Shown here: positions 1-7,490 of the stretch, piece by piece
How the letters are laid out: every line of letters starts with the position of its first letter
How positions within the stretch are numbered: position 1 is the first letter of the stretch
From: an uncultured Lachnospiraceae bacterium
GTDB taxonomy: Bacteria > Bacillota > Clostridia > Lachnospirales > Lachnospiraceae
Reading direction: 5' to 3'
DNA: 15,227 nt
Assembly: GCA_946623295.1 (NCBI GenBank)
Contig: CAMOQY010000015.1
Location: forward strand, 1-15,227
Notes under the pieces: model-generated
Seen by the model: only the letters and a program-made list of their open reading frames with translations
Database searches by the model: none
What the model was told of the DNA's origin: nothing
Translations under genes and position numbers: made by a program

Positions 1-399
1 CTGAGAGATGGAAGAAATGACGTTCTTCAGGGCGGTGTATACGGCTGCCTCGATGCGCTCCTCGGCACGCTCCTCCACAGCGTCCAGAGTACGGAGATAC
101 TTCACCGGATCCGTGACCTTCCAGAGCACGTAGTTATCTGCGATCATGGACTTCTTATCTCTGGTGATGACGTCCGAGAGCGGCACATCGTAGAGCTTCG
201 TGGCCTTGCTGATGGTGCGGATGCTCTGGAGGAAAGGAACCTTCATATTGAGGCCGGGCTCCTCGACTACCTTTACTACTTTGCCGAACTGCTGGATAGC
301 GACATATTCATTGGGCTGGACCGTGTAGAGCGAGCCTGTCAGGCCGACCGCCGCAAGTATGACTACCAGAGCAATGATAATGATTGCCTTTTTGTTCAT
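1..399 (-). CDS. hflC: HflC, SPFH-domain FtsH modulator (3' end outside window)
   Basis: 133 codons are visible, from the ATG at 399-397 to the window edge; the C-terminal half lies outside. The protein starts MNKKAIIIIALVVILAAVGL, one membrane anchor at about residues 4-20. The start of an SPFH (prohibitin-like) domain follows: VQPNEYVAIQQFGKV (27-41), PGLNMKVPFLQSI (48-60), and D-NYVLWKVTDPVKY (88-101). HflC is known to form a membrane complex with HflK that restrains or organises the FtsH protease; the domain lies outside the cytoplasmic membrane in E. coli. The start is fixed by an AAAGGAGG ribosome binding site that overlaps the hflK stop, so the two genes are almost certainly one operon and translationally coupled. 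HflC rather than HflK is chosen from gene order (second) and the compact N-terminus; confusion between the two paralogues is the main uncertainty. Confidence 0.88.
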   Translation of the reverse strand, partial: MNKKAIIIIALVVILAAVGLTGSLYTVQPNEYVAIQQFGKVVKVVEEPGLNMKVPFLQSIRTISKATKLYDVPLSDVITRDKKSMIADNYVLWKVTDPVKYLRTLDAVEERAEERIEAAVYTALKNVISSISQ

Positions 400-408
400 T
401 TTATGCCG

Positions 409-416
409 CCTCCTTT
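409..416 (-). promoter_or_regulatory. hflC ribosome binding site overlapping hflK stop
   Basis: On the minus strand the sequence AAAGGAGG lies 9 bases before the hflC ATG. Its first base is the last base of the hflK TGA (418-416). Ribosomes ending hflK would sit on this site, which favours equal synthesis of the two subunits. Confidence 0.8.
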
Positions 417-1318
417 CAGTTAAATGCATCAAGCGGGAGTATCTGCTCGCTCTTTCCGTCGGTGATGATCACCTTTGCGTCGGGCAGGACAGATTCTATC
501 GTCTCATAGAAAAGCCTCTGCCTCGTGATCAGCGGATAGAGCACATACTGCTCATAGGTCTTGTTGAATCTGACGACCTGGCCCTCGGCCTCGGCGATAC
601 GGGCTTCCTTCGTGGCCTCGGCTTCCTGTACGATGCGGTCTGCCTCAGCTTCTGCGGCGGGGATCTGCTCGTTCTGATACTGCTTCGCGTTATTGACGGC
701 AGTGTCCTTTCCCTGCTTCGCGGTCTCGACGGCCTTGAATGCCTGACTGATCTCCTCCGTCGGAGGCTCGGCGTCCTGAACGGTGATATTGACTACTTTC
801 AGTCCGATATTCTGCTCGGCAAGCGCGGCCTGCATTTTTTCTTTGACGGTCGCCTGGATCTGCGATTTGCCGGTAGTCATAGCCTCGTCTACCGTATAAT
901 CGATCACGGTGGAGCGGATGGCCGCAAGCGCGATGTTTTTAAGGATATATTCCGGCTGCTCGCTGGCGTACAGATACGCGACGGGATCCGAGACCTGATA
1001 TTCCATATAGAAGTCGATATCTATCAGATTAAAATCCGACGTGATCATGATGCCGTCCGTATCGACCGTAAAAGCCTGTCCGTCGCCGTCCACTACGTAC
1101 CCTATACCTGTACCGTGGATGGTGGTGTCCACTTTTGTCACGGTCTGAACGACAGGTATCTTGAAATAGAGGCCTGCTGTGTCGGTCCTCTCAACTTTGC
1201 CGAAAGTCTTTACCACTGCGATCTCCTGCTCACCGACCCGGTAAAACGAGCCGAAAACTATAAGCAGGATGACCACCAGGCAAAAGACCGGCAGGATCCA
1301 TTTTCTGTTGATCTTCAT
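416..1318 (-). CDS. hflK: HflK, SPFH-domain FtsH modulator
   Basis: 300 residues, a usual length for HflK/HflC proteins. There is a short basic N-terminus and one membrane anchor (about residues 8-24). The SPFH domain runs from about 27 to 200 (VGEQEIAVVKTFGKV, AGLYFKIPVVQTV, then YMEYQVSDPVAYLY at 104-117). A charged Ala/Glu-rich region at about 190-250, predicted to form a coiled coil, includes AEAEADRIVQEAEATKEARI and is typical of HflK oligomerisation. The family forms large membrane-bound assemblies that control FtsH access to membrane substrates; no ftsH gene is in this window. The ATG at 1318 has an AAAGGAA ribosome binding site (1325-1331). It is first of the hflK-hflC pair and divergent from the ParB-BMP operon. 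A stomatin-like or generic SPFH protein is the alternative, made less likely by the paired arrangement. Confidence 0.9.
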   Translation of the reverse strand: MKINRKWILPVFCLVVILLIVFGSFYRVGEQEIAVVKTFGKVERTDTAGLYFKIPVVQTVTKVDTTIHGTGIGYVVDGDGQAFTVDTDGIMITSDFNLIDIDFYMEYQVSDPVAYLYASEQPEYILKNIALAAIRSTVIDYTVDEAMTTGKSQIQATVKEKMQAALAEQNIGLKVVNITVQDAEPPTEEISQAFKAVETAKQGKDTAVNNAKQYQNEQIPAAEAEADRIVQEAEATKEARIAEAEGQVVRFNKTYEQYVLYPLITRQRLFYETIESVLPDAKVIITDGKSEQILPLDAFN

Positions 1319-1352
1319 GATGTGTTCCTTTCTGTAAAGCTCTGTCGGCTTT

Positions 1353-1381
1353 ATTGTACTTCAGATCTTACTCTAGTTAAA
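1353..1381 (-). promoter_or_regulatory. Candidate promoter for hflK-hflC
   Basis: On the minus strand TTTAAC (1381-1376) is followed after 17 bases by TACAAT (1358-1353), about 35 bases before the hflK start. The -10 element is good and the -35 weak. It lies in the 168-base divergent gap (1319-1486) shared with the ParB-BMP operon. No convincing operator palindrome is visible between the two promoters. Confidence 0.4.
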
Positions 1382-1432
1382 GAGACAAATACATGATGAC
1401 ATAAGAAAAATAGACCCTGCTATCCTTCCGGC

Positions 1433-1461
1433 TTGACCATTCCCCCCTGTTATCCTAAAAT
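1433..1461 (+). promoter_or_regulatory. Sigma-A promoter for the ParB-BMP / phosphoesterase operon
   Basis: TTGACC (1433-1438), a 17-base spacer and TAAAAT (1456-1461) form a near-consensus housekeeping promoter. The expected start near 1468 leaves a leader of about 19 bases, carrying the AAGGAAGAG ribosome binding site just before the ATG at 1487. The short leader leaves no room for a riboswitch. Confidence 0.65.
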
Positions 1462-1486
1462 ATAAGAACAAAAAAGGAAGAGATAA

Positions 1487-3433
1487 ATGAGCAGGATTGA
1501 AGCAGCAAATCAATTCGAATATGCCCTGAAAGCGGGCAAAAAATACTACAGGGACGCCATCCTCAGAGGAGAGTATCCCTTTCCCACGGTGCTTGACGAG
1601 ATCGTCGACGAGAACCGCATCGCATCAAGGGTAAGCATAGGTCTTACCGATATCCCGTCAGATTACATTAAAGGCACCAAGACGGCAGGACGCACGTCTG
1701 CACTGGCCGGGAACTTTATGCCGCTCCTCGACGCCGATACCGAGTTCGGAACAAAATGGATCAGTCTGTGCGAGGCACATCTCGGCAGCCAGGGCATACA
1801 CGACCCCATACTCTGCTACGAATATATGGGCCGATTCTATGTGCAGGAAGGGAACAAGCGCGTCAGCGTACTGCTGAGCTTCGACGCCCCGACCGTTCCC
1901 GGCATAGTCACCAGACTGATTCCGGAGTACTCGTCGGACCATGAAGTGATGGTTTACTATGAGTTTCTTCATTTTTACGAGCTGACCGGACTGTACGGCA
2001 TCACCATGAAGCACCGCGGCGAATACGCAAGACTCCTGGCGGAGCTGGGCATGGACGACGATCATGTGTGGACGGAGGACGAGCGCAGGCGTTTCCGTTC
2101 CGGATACACCAAATTCAAGAGGATCTTCTATCAGGTAAAGCCCGCGAATCTGATGACCGCCACTGCAGAGGCACTTCTCGTCTGGCTGCGCGTATTTAGA
2201 TTCTCAGATATCAAGGAATTCACCGACGAGCAGCTCGCCGCCGAACTGCGCACGCTGATGCCAGACATCAGGGCGATCGACGAGGGCGAGAGCGTGGAAC
2301 TCTCGACAGGCCCCGACGAGAAGCAGCAGAGCCTGCTCGGCAAGCTTTTCGGCGGAAAAGCCACGGTAAAGGCAGCTTTCATCTATCCGACCGACCCCGT
2401 ATCCAGCCCGTGGAGCCGCGCGCATGAGCAGGGAAGGCTCTACGCCGGAGAAAAGCTCGAAGGAAGAGCCGAGACACGTGTATACACCTGCTCCGACGGC
2501 GGGTACCTCACCTCCATGGAACAGGCGGCAGATGACGGAGCGGACATTATCTTTGCCACGACTCCCCCGATGATAGACGCCTGCCGCAACATAGCGCTCA
2601 CGCGCAAGAATATTAAAGTCCTTAACTGTGCCCTCTCTCAGTCATATACCGGGGTGCGTACCTATTATGCGAGGGCATACGAGAGCAAATTCATCACCGG
2701 CGCGATAGCCGGAGCAATGACGGAGAACGACACCGTAGGCTATATCGCGGACTATCCCATATTCGGGACCATTGCCTCCGTAAACGCTTTTGCGCTGGGA
2801 CTCCGTGCGACGAATCCGAGAGCCAGAGTCGCCCTCAGATGGACGTGCCTGCCCGGCGAACCGTCAGCCGAATTCCTTTCCTCCGGGATCCGCGTGATCT
2901 CCAACCGCGACACGCTTGATTCCGGCAAACCCGGCTGGGCCGAAGGCAGAGGTACATATATGTATCTGGACGACGGCACCGTACAGCCACTGGCTATCCC
3001 CACATGGAACTGGGGCAGATTCTACGAGAAGACCATCAAGCTGCTGCTGCACGGCACATGGGAGGAGCCTCAGGACGGGCACTCCGTCAGCTACTGGTGG
3101 GGAATGGACAGCGGTGTGATTGACATCAGTCTGGACGATTCTCTGCCCGACGGCGTCAGGTCTCTGGCGATGGCACTTCGCAGCGGCATCATCTCTGGAC
3201 AGATCGAGCCGTTCAGGACCCGTATCGTCGATGATCACAGCATCCTGAGAAACGACGGCAGCTCGTCGCTGGATATGGACAGCATTTTGAACATGGACTG
3301 GTTCTGCCAAAACGTGGACGGCAGAATACCGTCATTTGACGAGCTGCTGCCCATGTCCAGAGATCTCGTGCGTGTCCTGGGCATCTACCGCAGCAGCCTC
3401 CCTCCGGAAAAAGACAAAGAAGAACAGATATGA
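1487..3433 (+). CDS. ParB-like / BMP-type nucleoside-binding fusion protein, cytoplasmic
   Basis: 648 residues. The N-terminus (MSRIEAANQF) has no signal peptide, lipobox or membrane segment, so the protein should be cytoplasmic. Residues about 90-145 resemble a ParB/sulfiredoxin-fold N-terminal domain: GIHDPILCYEYMGRFYV then EGNKRVSVL (121-129), the latter in the place of ParB's nucleotide-contacting GERRxRA box. Residues about 150-285 are predicted mostly helical and not recognised. From KAAFIYPTDP (295-304) to about 580 it follows the BMP family (PnrA/TmpC/Med), including GADIIFATTPPMIDA (351-365), ESKFITGAIAGAM (399-411) and TVGYIADYPIFGTIASVNAF (416-435). BMP proteins usually are exported lipoproteins binding purine nucleosides; here the domain would sense something inside the cell. 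A tail of about 65 residues follows. The stop overlaps the next start (ATGA), so it is coupled to a phosphoesterase. The ligand and the activity of the ParB-like part are unknown. Confidence 0.8.
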   Translation: MSRIEAANQFEYALKAGKKYYRDAILRGEYPFPTVLDEIVDENRIASRVSIGLTDIPSDYIKGTKTAGRTSALAGNFMPLLDADTEFGTKWISLCEAHLGSQGIHDPILCYEYMGRFYVQEGNKRVSVLLSFDAPTVPGIVTRLIPEYSSDHEVMVYYEFLHFYELTGLYGITMKHRGEYARLLAELGMDDDHVWTEDERRRFRSGYTKFKRIFYQVKPANLMTATAEALLVWLRVFRFSDIKEFTDEQLAAELRTLMPDIRAIDEGESVELSTGPDEKQQSLLGKLFGGKATVKAAFIYPTDPVSSPWSRAHEQGRLYAGEKLEGRAETRVYTCSDGGYLTSMEQAADDGADIIFATTPPMIDACRNIALTRKNIKVLNCALSQSYTGVRTYYARAYESKFITGAIAGAMTENDTVGYIADYPIFGTIASVNAFALGLRATNPRARVALRWTCLPGEPSAEFLSSGIRVISNRDTLDSGKPGWAEGRGTYMYLDDGTVQPLAIPTWNWGRFYEKTIKLLLHGTWEEPQDGHSVSYWWGMDSGVIDISLDDSLPDGVRSLAMALRSGIISGQIEPFRTRIVDDHSILRNDGSSSLDMDSILNMDWFCQNVDGRIPSFDELLPMSRDLVRVLGIYRSSLPPEKDKEEQI

Positions 3434-4017
3434 GACTACTACTGCTTGCAGATACAGAAGACCCCTCCCTGTGGGACTACTACACTCCGCAGAAGACCGC
3501 GGGAGTGGACCTCGTCATATCCGCAGGGGACCTTAAGGGACCGTACCTCTCCTTCCTCGTCACGATGGTGAACCGGCCTCTGCTCTACGTCCACGGCAAT
3601 CACGACTCATCATACGAGAAGTGGCCTCCCGAGGGCTGCGACTGCATCGACGACGAGCTCGTGACAGTAAAGGGGCTTCGGATCCTGGGCCTGGGAGGGA
3701 GCCAGATCATCAGCGACGGGTATTACTACTCCGAAAAAGACATGCGAAAGCGCATCCGCCGCCTGCGCAGGAAGATCAAAAAAGCCGGCGGCGTGGACAT
3801 CGTCGTCACACACTCTCCGGCTCTCGGATACGGCGACGAGGACAATCCCTCACACCGCGGATATGAGGCGTTTCTGGAACTCATAGATGAATTCCGTCCG
3901 CGCTTTTTTATCTATGGACACGTGCATGAAAGCTACAGCCACGAATTCACGCGCCGGCTCAGCCGGGGCGATACCACGCTGATCAACGCCAGCGGCAAGT
4001 ATTTTCTGGATATCTGA
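3430..4017 (+). CDS. Calcineurin-like metallophosphoesterase with altered first metal motif
   Basis: 195 residues, a normal length for small YfcE-type phosphoesterases. Visible metal and phosphate motifs are GDLK (33-36), GNHD (56-59), a histidine in VVTHSP (125-130) and GHVH (163-166). The usual first motif DxH is instead D8-T-E10, so the histidine metal ligand is missing; Glu10 or Asp11 might substitute. I recall related clostridial phosphoesterases with similar ADxE starts, so this may be a subfamily trait rather than decay; all other motifs are intact. It begins inside the stop of the ParB-BMP gene (ATGA overlap), with only a weak purine-rich site upstream, so it probably depends on translational coupling. 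Likely a phosphodiesterase or phosphatase acting on a nucleotide or similar small molecule; the substrate cannot be told from sequence. Confidence 0.85.
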   Translation: MRLLLLADTEDPSLWDYYTPQKTAGVDLVISAGDLKGPYLSFLVTMVNRPLLYVHGNHDSSYEKWPPEGCDCIDDELVTVKGLRILGLGGSQIISDGYYYSEKDMRKRIRRLRRKIKKAGGVDIVVTHSPALGYGDEDNPSHRGYEAFLELIDEFRPRFFIYGHVHESYSHEFTRRLSRGDTTLINASGKYFLDI

Positions 4018-4038
4018 GGAGCACATGCGGTCCTCTTT
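4016..4038 (+). terminator. Weak candidate terminator between convergent genes
   Basis: GAGGA (4016-4020) pairs with TCCTC (4031-4035), with a possible inner GC/GC step, and is followed by TTTAT. The 19-base gap separates the phosphoesterase stop from the exporter stop on the other strand. The stem is short and the U run has only three bases, so this is a weak call. Confidence 0.3.
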
Positions 4039-5785
4039 ATACATCCGCAGCTATCTCGTACAGATCGCTTTCCCTGAACTGAAGTGAATAGAGTTTTTTG
4101 TAGGTACCGTCCGCAGCCATAAGCTGCTCGTGAGTACCTCTCTCCGTGATGCGCCCGCCGAGGACCACTGCGATCTCGTCTGCATTGCGGATAGTGGAGA
4201 GACGGTGTGCGACCACGAGGGTGGTACGGCCCTTGCACAGCTCGTCGAGAGCCTGCTGGATCAGGACCTCTGTGGTATTGTCAAGTGCGCTCGTAGCTTC
4301 ATCCAGTATCAGGATGGCAGGATCCTTGAGAAAGACCCTGGCTATGGACAGGCGCTGCTTCTGACCGCCCGAAAGCTTCACGCCTCTCTCTCCTATCTCG
4401 GTGTCATATCCATGTTCGAGGGTCATGACGTAATCGTGGATATTGGCTCGCTTTGCCGCCTCGACGACCTCCTCATCTGTGGCGTCCGGTCTGCCGTAGA
4501 GGATATTCTCACGTATAGTTCCGACGAAGAGGAACACGTCCTGCTGGACTATGCCTATATTCCTGCGGACAGAGTCCAGGGTGAGGGTGCGGATGTCGTG
4601 TCCGTCGATCAGAATGCTTCCGTCACCTTCGCCGAGTTTGTAGAAATTCGGCAGCAGATGACACATCGTAGTCTTGCCACCACCCGAAGGACCTACGAGA
4701 GCAAGCTTTTTGCCGCGCTCGATCCTCAAGTCTATATCGTGAAGGATCTCGTGTGAATCGTTATATGCATAGCTTACATGGCGAAACTCTATATCTCCGT
4801 GTACGTTTTCAAGCGGGGTCGCATCCGCCGCGTCCTGCTCGGGCTGCTCGTCCATGATCTCGGCGAAACGTTTGAAACCGCTGACACCGTTCTGGAATTG
4901 CTCCATGAAATTGATCAGCGTATTGACCGGGTTGATAAAGAGGTTCACCGAAACGATGAACGTGGAATAGTCTCCGAAGGATATCCTGTCCGCATACAGG
5001 AACAGACCTCCCGCGATCAGGATTATCACATTGAAGATATCAGTGATGAATGCAGCGGACGAAAAGAATCTGGCCATGGCCGAATACGCATGACGCGAGG
5101 CCTCCACGAACTGAGAATCGCCCTCGGCGAATCTGTGAATCTCGGTATCGTAATTGGTATACGCTTTTGTCACACGGATGCCTGTGATGCTGCTCTCGAC
5201 GGCAGCATTGATCACGGCGTTGCTCTTGCGGCGCTCGTCGAAAGCGCGTCTCATCTGCCTGCGGAAATGCAGCGTCACAAAGAAAAGTATCGGCACGCAG
5301 GCAAAGATGATCAGCGTCAGATAGATATTGATCGTACACAGATAGATGAAAGAGAGAATGATCATCGTGGAGCTGATGAGAATATTCTCCGGACCGTGGT
5401 GCGCAAGTTCGGCGACTTCAAAAAGATCGCTGGTGATGCGCGTCATGATCCTGCCGGTCTCATGATCGTCAAAAAAGCTGAACGGGAGCCGCTCCAGGTG
5501 CTCAAAGAGATCACGCCGCATCTGCGACTGCATCTTCACGCCGATCATATGGCCGTAATACTGTACGAAATATCTCAGCAGCATCCTTATGATATACAGG
5601 ATCAGGATCGCGATACCCGCAATGACTATAGTACTGTACATCTTCTGAGGGATGTAGATGTTCAGCATTCTGTTCGTGACGATGGGATAGAGCATACCCA
5701 GCACCGAGATCATCAGTGCTGCGAGCATGTCGAGCGTCAGCATCTTCTTATGCGGTTTATAATAACTGAGAAATCTTTTAAACAT
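4037..5785 (-). CDS. ABC exporter half-transporter (MsbA-like membrane plus ATPase chain)
   Basis: 582 residues, the normal length for a fused type IV ABC exporter subunit. About six membrane helices lie in residues 18-295. A coupling-helix region LPFSFFDDHETGRIMTRITS (100-119) is typical of this fold. The ATPase domain (about 330-582) has Walker A GPSGGGKT (365-372), Q-loop QQD (414-416), signature LSGGQ (471-475), Walker B ILILDE (491-496) and switch His527, all intact. It probably works as a homodimer, as only one half-transporter gene is present; a lipid, drug or peptide could be the substrate. The ATG at 5785 is preceded by AAGGGAG, but about 18 bases away, which is long; no better start is seen. 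It lies 52 bases downstream of the acidic membrane protein gene, same strand. I give no gene symbol because exporters of this type are not distinguishable by substrate. Confidence 0.92.
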   Translation of the reverse strand: MFKRFLSYYKPHKKMLTLDMLAALMISVLGMLYPIVTNRMLNIYIPQKMYSTIVIAGIAILILYIIRMLLRYFVQYYGHMIGVKMQSQMRRDLFEHLERLPFSFFDDHETGRIMTRITSDLFEVAELAHHGPENILISSTMIILSFIYLCTINIYLTLIIFACVPILFFVTLHFRRQMRRAFDERRKSNAVINAAVESSITGIRVTKAYTNYDTEIHRFAEGDSQFVEASRHAYSAMARFFSSAAFITDIFNVIILIAGGLFLYADRISFGDYSTFIVSVNLFINPVNTLINFMEQFQNGVSGFKRFAEIMDEQPEQDAADATPLENVHGDIEFRHVSYAYNDSHEILHDIDLRIERGKKLALVGPSGGGKTTMCHLLPNFYKLGEGDGSILIDGHDIRTLTLDSVRRNIGIVQQDVFLFVGTIRENILYGRPDATDEEVVEAAKRANIHDYVMTLEHGYDTEIGERGVKLSGGQKQRLSIARVFLKDPAILILDEATSALDNTTEVLIQQALDELCKGRTTLVVAHRLSTIRNADEIAVVLGGRITERGTHEQLMAADGTYKKLYSLQFRESDLYEIAADV

Positions 5786-5837
5786 ATCGCTGCAGGCAGG
5801 TAACTCCCTTACTTTCTCTGCAATAAAAAGGAACGGT

Positions 5838-6272
5838 TCACGTCCACGCCCAGAGCATCAGTCCGATGACTATGGCTCCGGCAACTATAAAGATCAGCAC
5901 AAGAAGCAATCCGGCGGAAAGTGCCCCGAGGACCCATGCGGCGTTCTCGCCTTTAGTCTCGCGCTGCTCCCACGGACGAAACTTACCTGCCTCGCCGGGT
6001 TCCATGATGACGCCGTCCTCCTCAACATATTCCGGACCAGCTGACGAGGCGGACGCGCTGCCACCCCCGGTGATCGGCTCCGCATTTACGGCAGGCTCAC
6101 CGGAGCCGCTTTCGTCACCCTCTTCGCGCAGAAAAGGCTCGATAGGCTCACTCACCTCATCGTCATACCTGTTGGGCATAAAAAGATTGCGGCGGCGGAC
6201 GCCGCTCATATCGGCGATCGTTCTTCCGTCATCATCATCGTATATGCGTTTTTTCTTTTCTTTTTCAGCCAT
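5838..6272 (-). CDS. Uncharacterised acidic protein with C-terminal membrane anchor
   Basis: 144 residues. The N-terminus is basic then acidic (MAEKEKKKRIYDDDDGRTI), continuing ADMSGVRRR (20-28). I recall a DDGRTIADMSGV-like motif in Lachnospiraceae proteins of unknown function. The middle (about 38-100) is rich in Glu, Gly, Ser and Pro and probably disordered. Residues about 115-142 are strongly hydrophobic, one long or two short membrane segments, ending in WAWT. There is no signal peptide, so the tail likely anchors a cytoplasmic acidic domain. The start ATG is followed by a convincing conserved motif but has only a weak ribosome binding site. A possible upstream promoter is CTGACT, 17 bases, CATATT (6315-6287), which is poor. 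It lies 52 bases before the ABC exporter, so the two may be co-transcribed; functional linkage is inference only. Confidence 0.7.
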   Translation of the reverse strand: MAEKEKKKRIYDDDDGRTIADMSGVRRRNLFMPNRYDDEVSEPIEPFLREEGDESGSGEPAVNAEPITGGGSASASSAGPEYVEEDGVIMEPGEAGKFRPWEQRETKGENAAWVLGALSAGLLLVLIFIVAGAIVIGLMLWAWT

Positions 6273-6332
6273 GATCTTTGTATTCCAATATGTTTCCGAC
6301 CGCTTTTGCAGTCAGCGCGGCGCACGGCTACG

Positions 6333-6368
6333 AAAAAAACAGCAAACCGGACTCGTTCGTACGTCCGG
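6333..6368 (-). terminator. Possible second terminator-like hairpin behind the opp cluster
   Basis: On the minus strand CCGGAC (6368-6363) and GTCCGG (6352-6347) can pair across a 10-base loop, followed by TTTGCTG and seven T. The gap between stem and T run makes it weaker than the terminator at 6398-6427; it could act as a backup. The rest of the 168-base gap 6273-6440 shows nothing else clear. Confidence 0.3.
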
Positions 6369-6397
6369 ACAGCTGCAACGGGCGGATCGGTCTGCGG

Positions 6398-6427
6398 AAA
6401 AAACGACGGACTGCACCGCAGTCCGTC
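6398..6427 (-). terminator. Intrinsic terminator of the opp operon
   Basis: A perfect 10-base-pair stem (GACGGACTGC with GCAGTCCGTC, 6405-6414 and 6418-6427) with a 3-base loop. On the minus strand it is followed almost at once by six T (6403-6398). It lies 14 bases past the oppF stop and marks the end of the peptide cluster. No T run follows on the plus strand, so it is directional. Confidence 0.92.
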
Positions 6428-6440
6428 ATATAAGTCACAT

Positions 6441-7490
6441 TCAGGCGTTGATATCCGGAACGTCATCATAGAGATGGCAGTTCACGAAATGTCCGGGCTC
6501 GATCTCCTTCTGGACAGGCGCAACACTCTTGCAGCACTCCATGCAGTTCGCGCAGCGGGTGTGGAACTTGCAGCCCTTTGGAGGATTCGCCGGCGAAGGG
6601 ATCGATCCTTCCAGAACTATACGGTTCATCTTGACCGTAGGATCCGGGATCGGGATAGCCGAGAAGAGCGCCTTGGTGTACGGATGGAGCGGGTTGCGGA
6701 AAATATCCTCAGTCGAACCGTATTCCACCAGGCTTCCCAGATACATGACGCCGACTGTATCCGAAATATGCTCCACGACAGACAGATCATGCGAAATAAA
6801 CAGATAAGTCAGATTCCTCTTCTCCTGAAGTTCCTTGAGCAGATTGATGATCTGCGCCTGAATGGAAACATCCAGAGCGGAAACAGGCTCATCGCAGACC
6901 ACAAACTCAGGATTCAGCGCCAGCGCGCGCGCAATACAGATACGCTGTCTCTGTCCGCCGGAAAACTCATGAGGATAGCGGTCCTTGTGGAAAGGCTGCA
7001 GGCCGCAGTCATCCATGACCTGATCGATATAGTCATTGTACTCCTCGCGGGAGACCAGACCGTGCTCTCTCACCGCCTCGCCGATGATCTCGCTGACGGG
7101 CATACGCGGAGAAAGCGAGGAAAAAGGATCCTGGAAGATGATCTGCATCTTGGGACGCATCGCTCTCATCTCTTTGTTGTCCAGATCATAGACCTCGCGT
7201 CCGTTGAAAAGCACCTGGCCTCCGGTCTTCTCGCCGGAAAGACGCAGGATCGTGCGTCCGGCCGTGGTCTTGCCGCAGCCCGACTCTCCCACGAGACCCA
7301 TGCAGGAACCGCGCTTCAGATTAAAAGTAATGCCGTCCACGGCCTTGACATAGCCGACGGTATGAGAGATCAGACCGCCCTTGACCGGGAAATACTTCTT
7401 CAGGGCATTTACCTGAAGAATATAGCGATCATCAGGCTCTACGGGGTCAAAAGTATTGTCAATACGGAGTCTGTCCTTTGCTTCACTCAT
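6441..7490 (-). CDS. oppF: Oligopeptide ABC transporter ATPase OppF/DppF
   Basis: 349 residues, one of two ATPases that power peptide uptake at the inner face of the membrane. Intact motifs: Walker A GESGCGKT (68-75), Q-loop IIFQDPFSSL (117-126), signature FSGGQ (176-180), Walker B VVCDEP (197-202), switch His234. The HPYTKAL segment (269-275) and the Cys-rich C-terminus (Cys307, 313, 316, 319, 320, 338) are the oligopeptide/dipeptide transporter C-terminal extension; in related proteins cysteines here bind an iron-sulfur cluster, which I infer but cannot show. The start ATG (7490) lies inside the end of oppD (8-base overlap), so translation is coupled. It is the last gene before the terminator at 6398-6427. 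OppF versus DppF naming is by gene order; substrate length is not determinable. Confidence 0.93.
   Translation of the reverse strand: MSEAKDRLRIDNTFDPVEPDDRYILQVNALKKYFPVKGGLISHTVGYVKAVDGITFNLKRGSCMGLVGESGCGKTTAGRTILRLSGEKTGGQVLFNGREVYDLDNKEMRAMRPKMQIIFQDPFSSLSPRMPVSEIIGEAVREHGLVSREEYNDYIDQVMDDCGLQPFHKDRYPHEFSGGQRQRICIARALALNPEFVVCDEPVSALDVSIQAQIINLLKELQEKRNLTYLFISHDLSVVEHISDTVGVMYLGSLVEYGSTEDIFRNPLHPYTKALFSAIPIPDPTVKMNRIVLEGSIPSPANPPKGCKFHTRCANCMECCKSVAPVQKEIEPGHFVNCHLYDDVPDINA

Noticed and set aside
359..1396. Plus-strand open frame of 345 codons opposite hflK
   Set aside because: It lies antisense to hflK, which has clear SPFH motifs and a ribosome binding site. The translated product has no recognisable motif, and long antisense frames are common opposite genes with this codon bias.
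4778..5803. Plus-strand open frame of 341 codons opposite the ABC exporter
   Set aside because: Charged, His/Asp-rich product without domain features, fully antisense to an exporter with all motifs intact.
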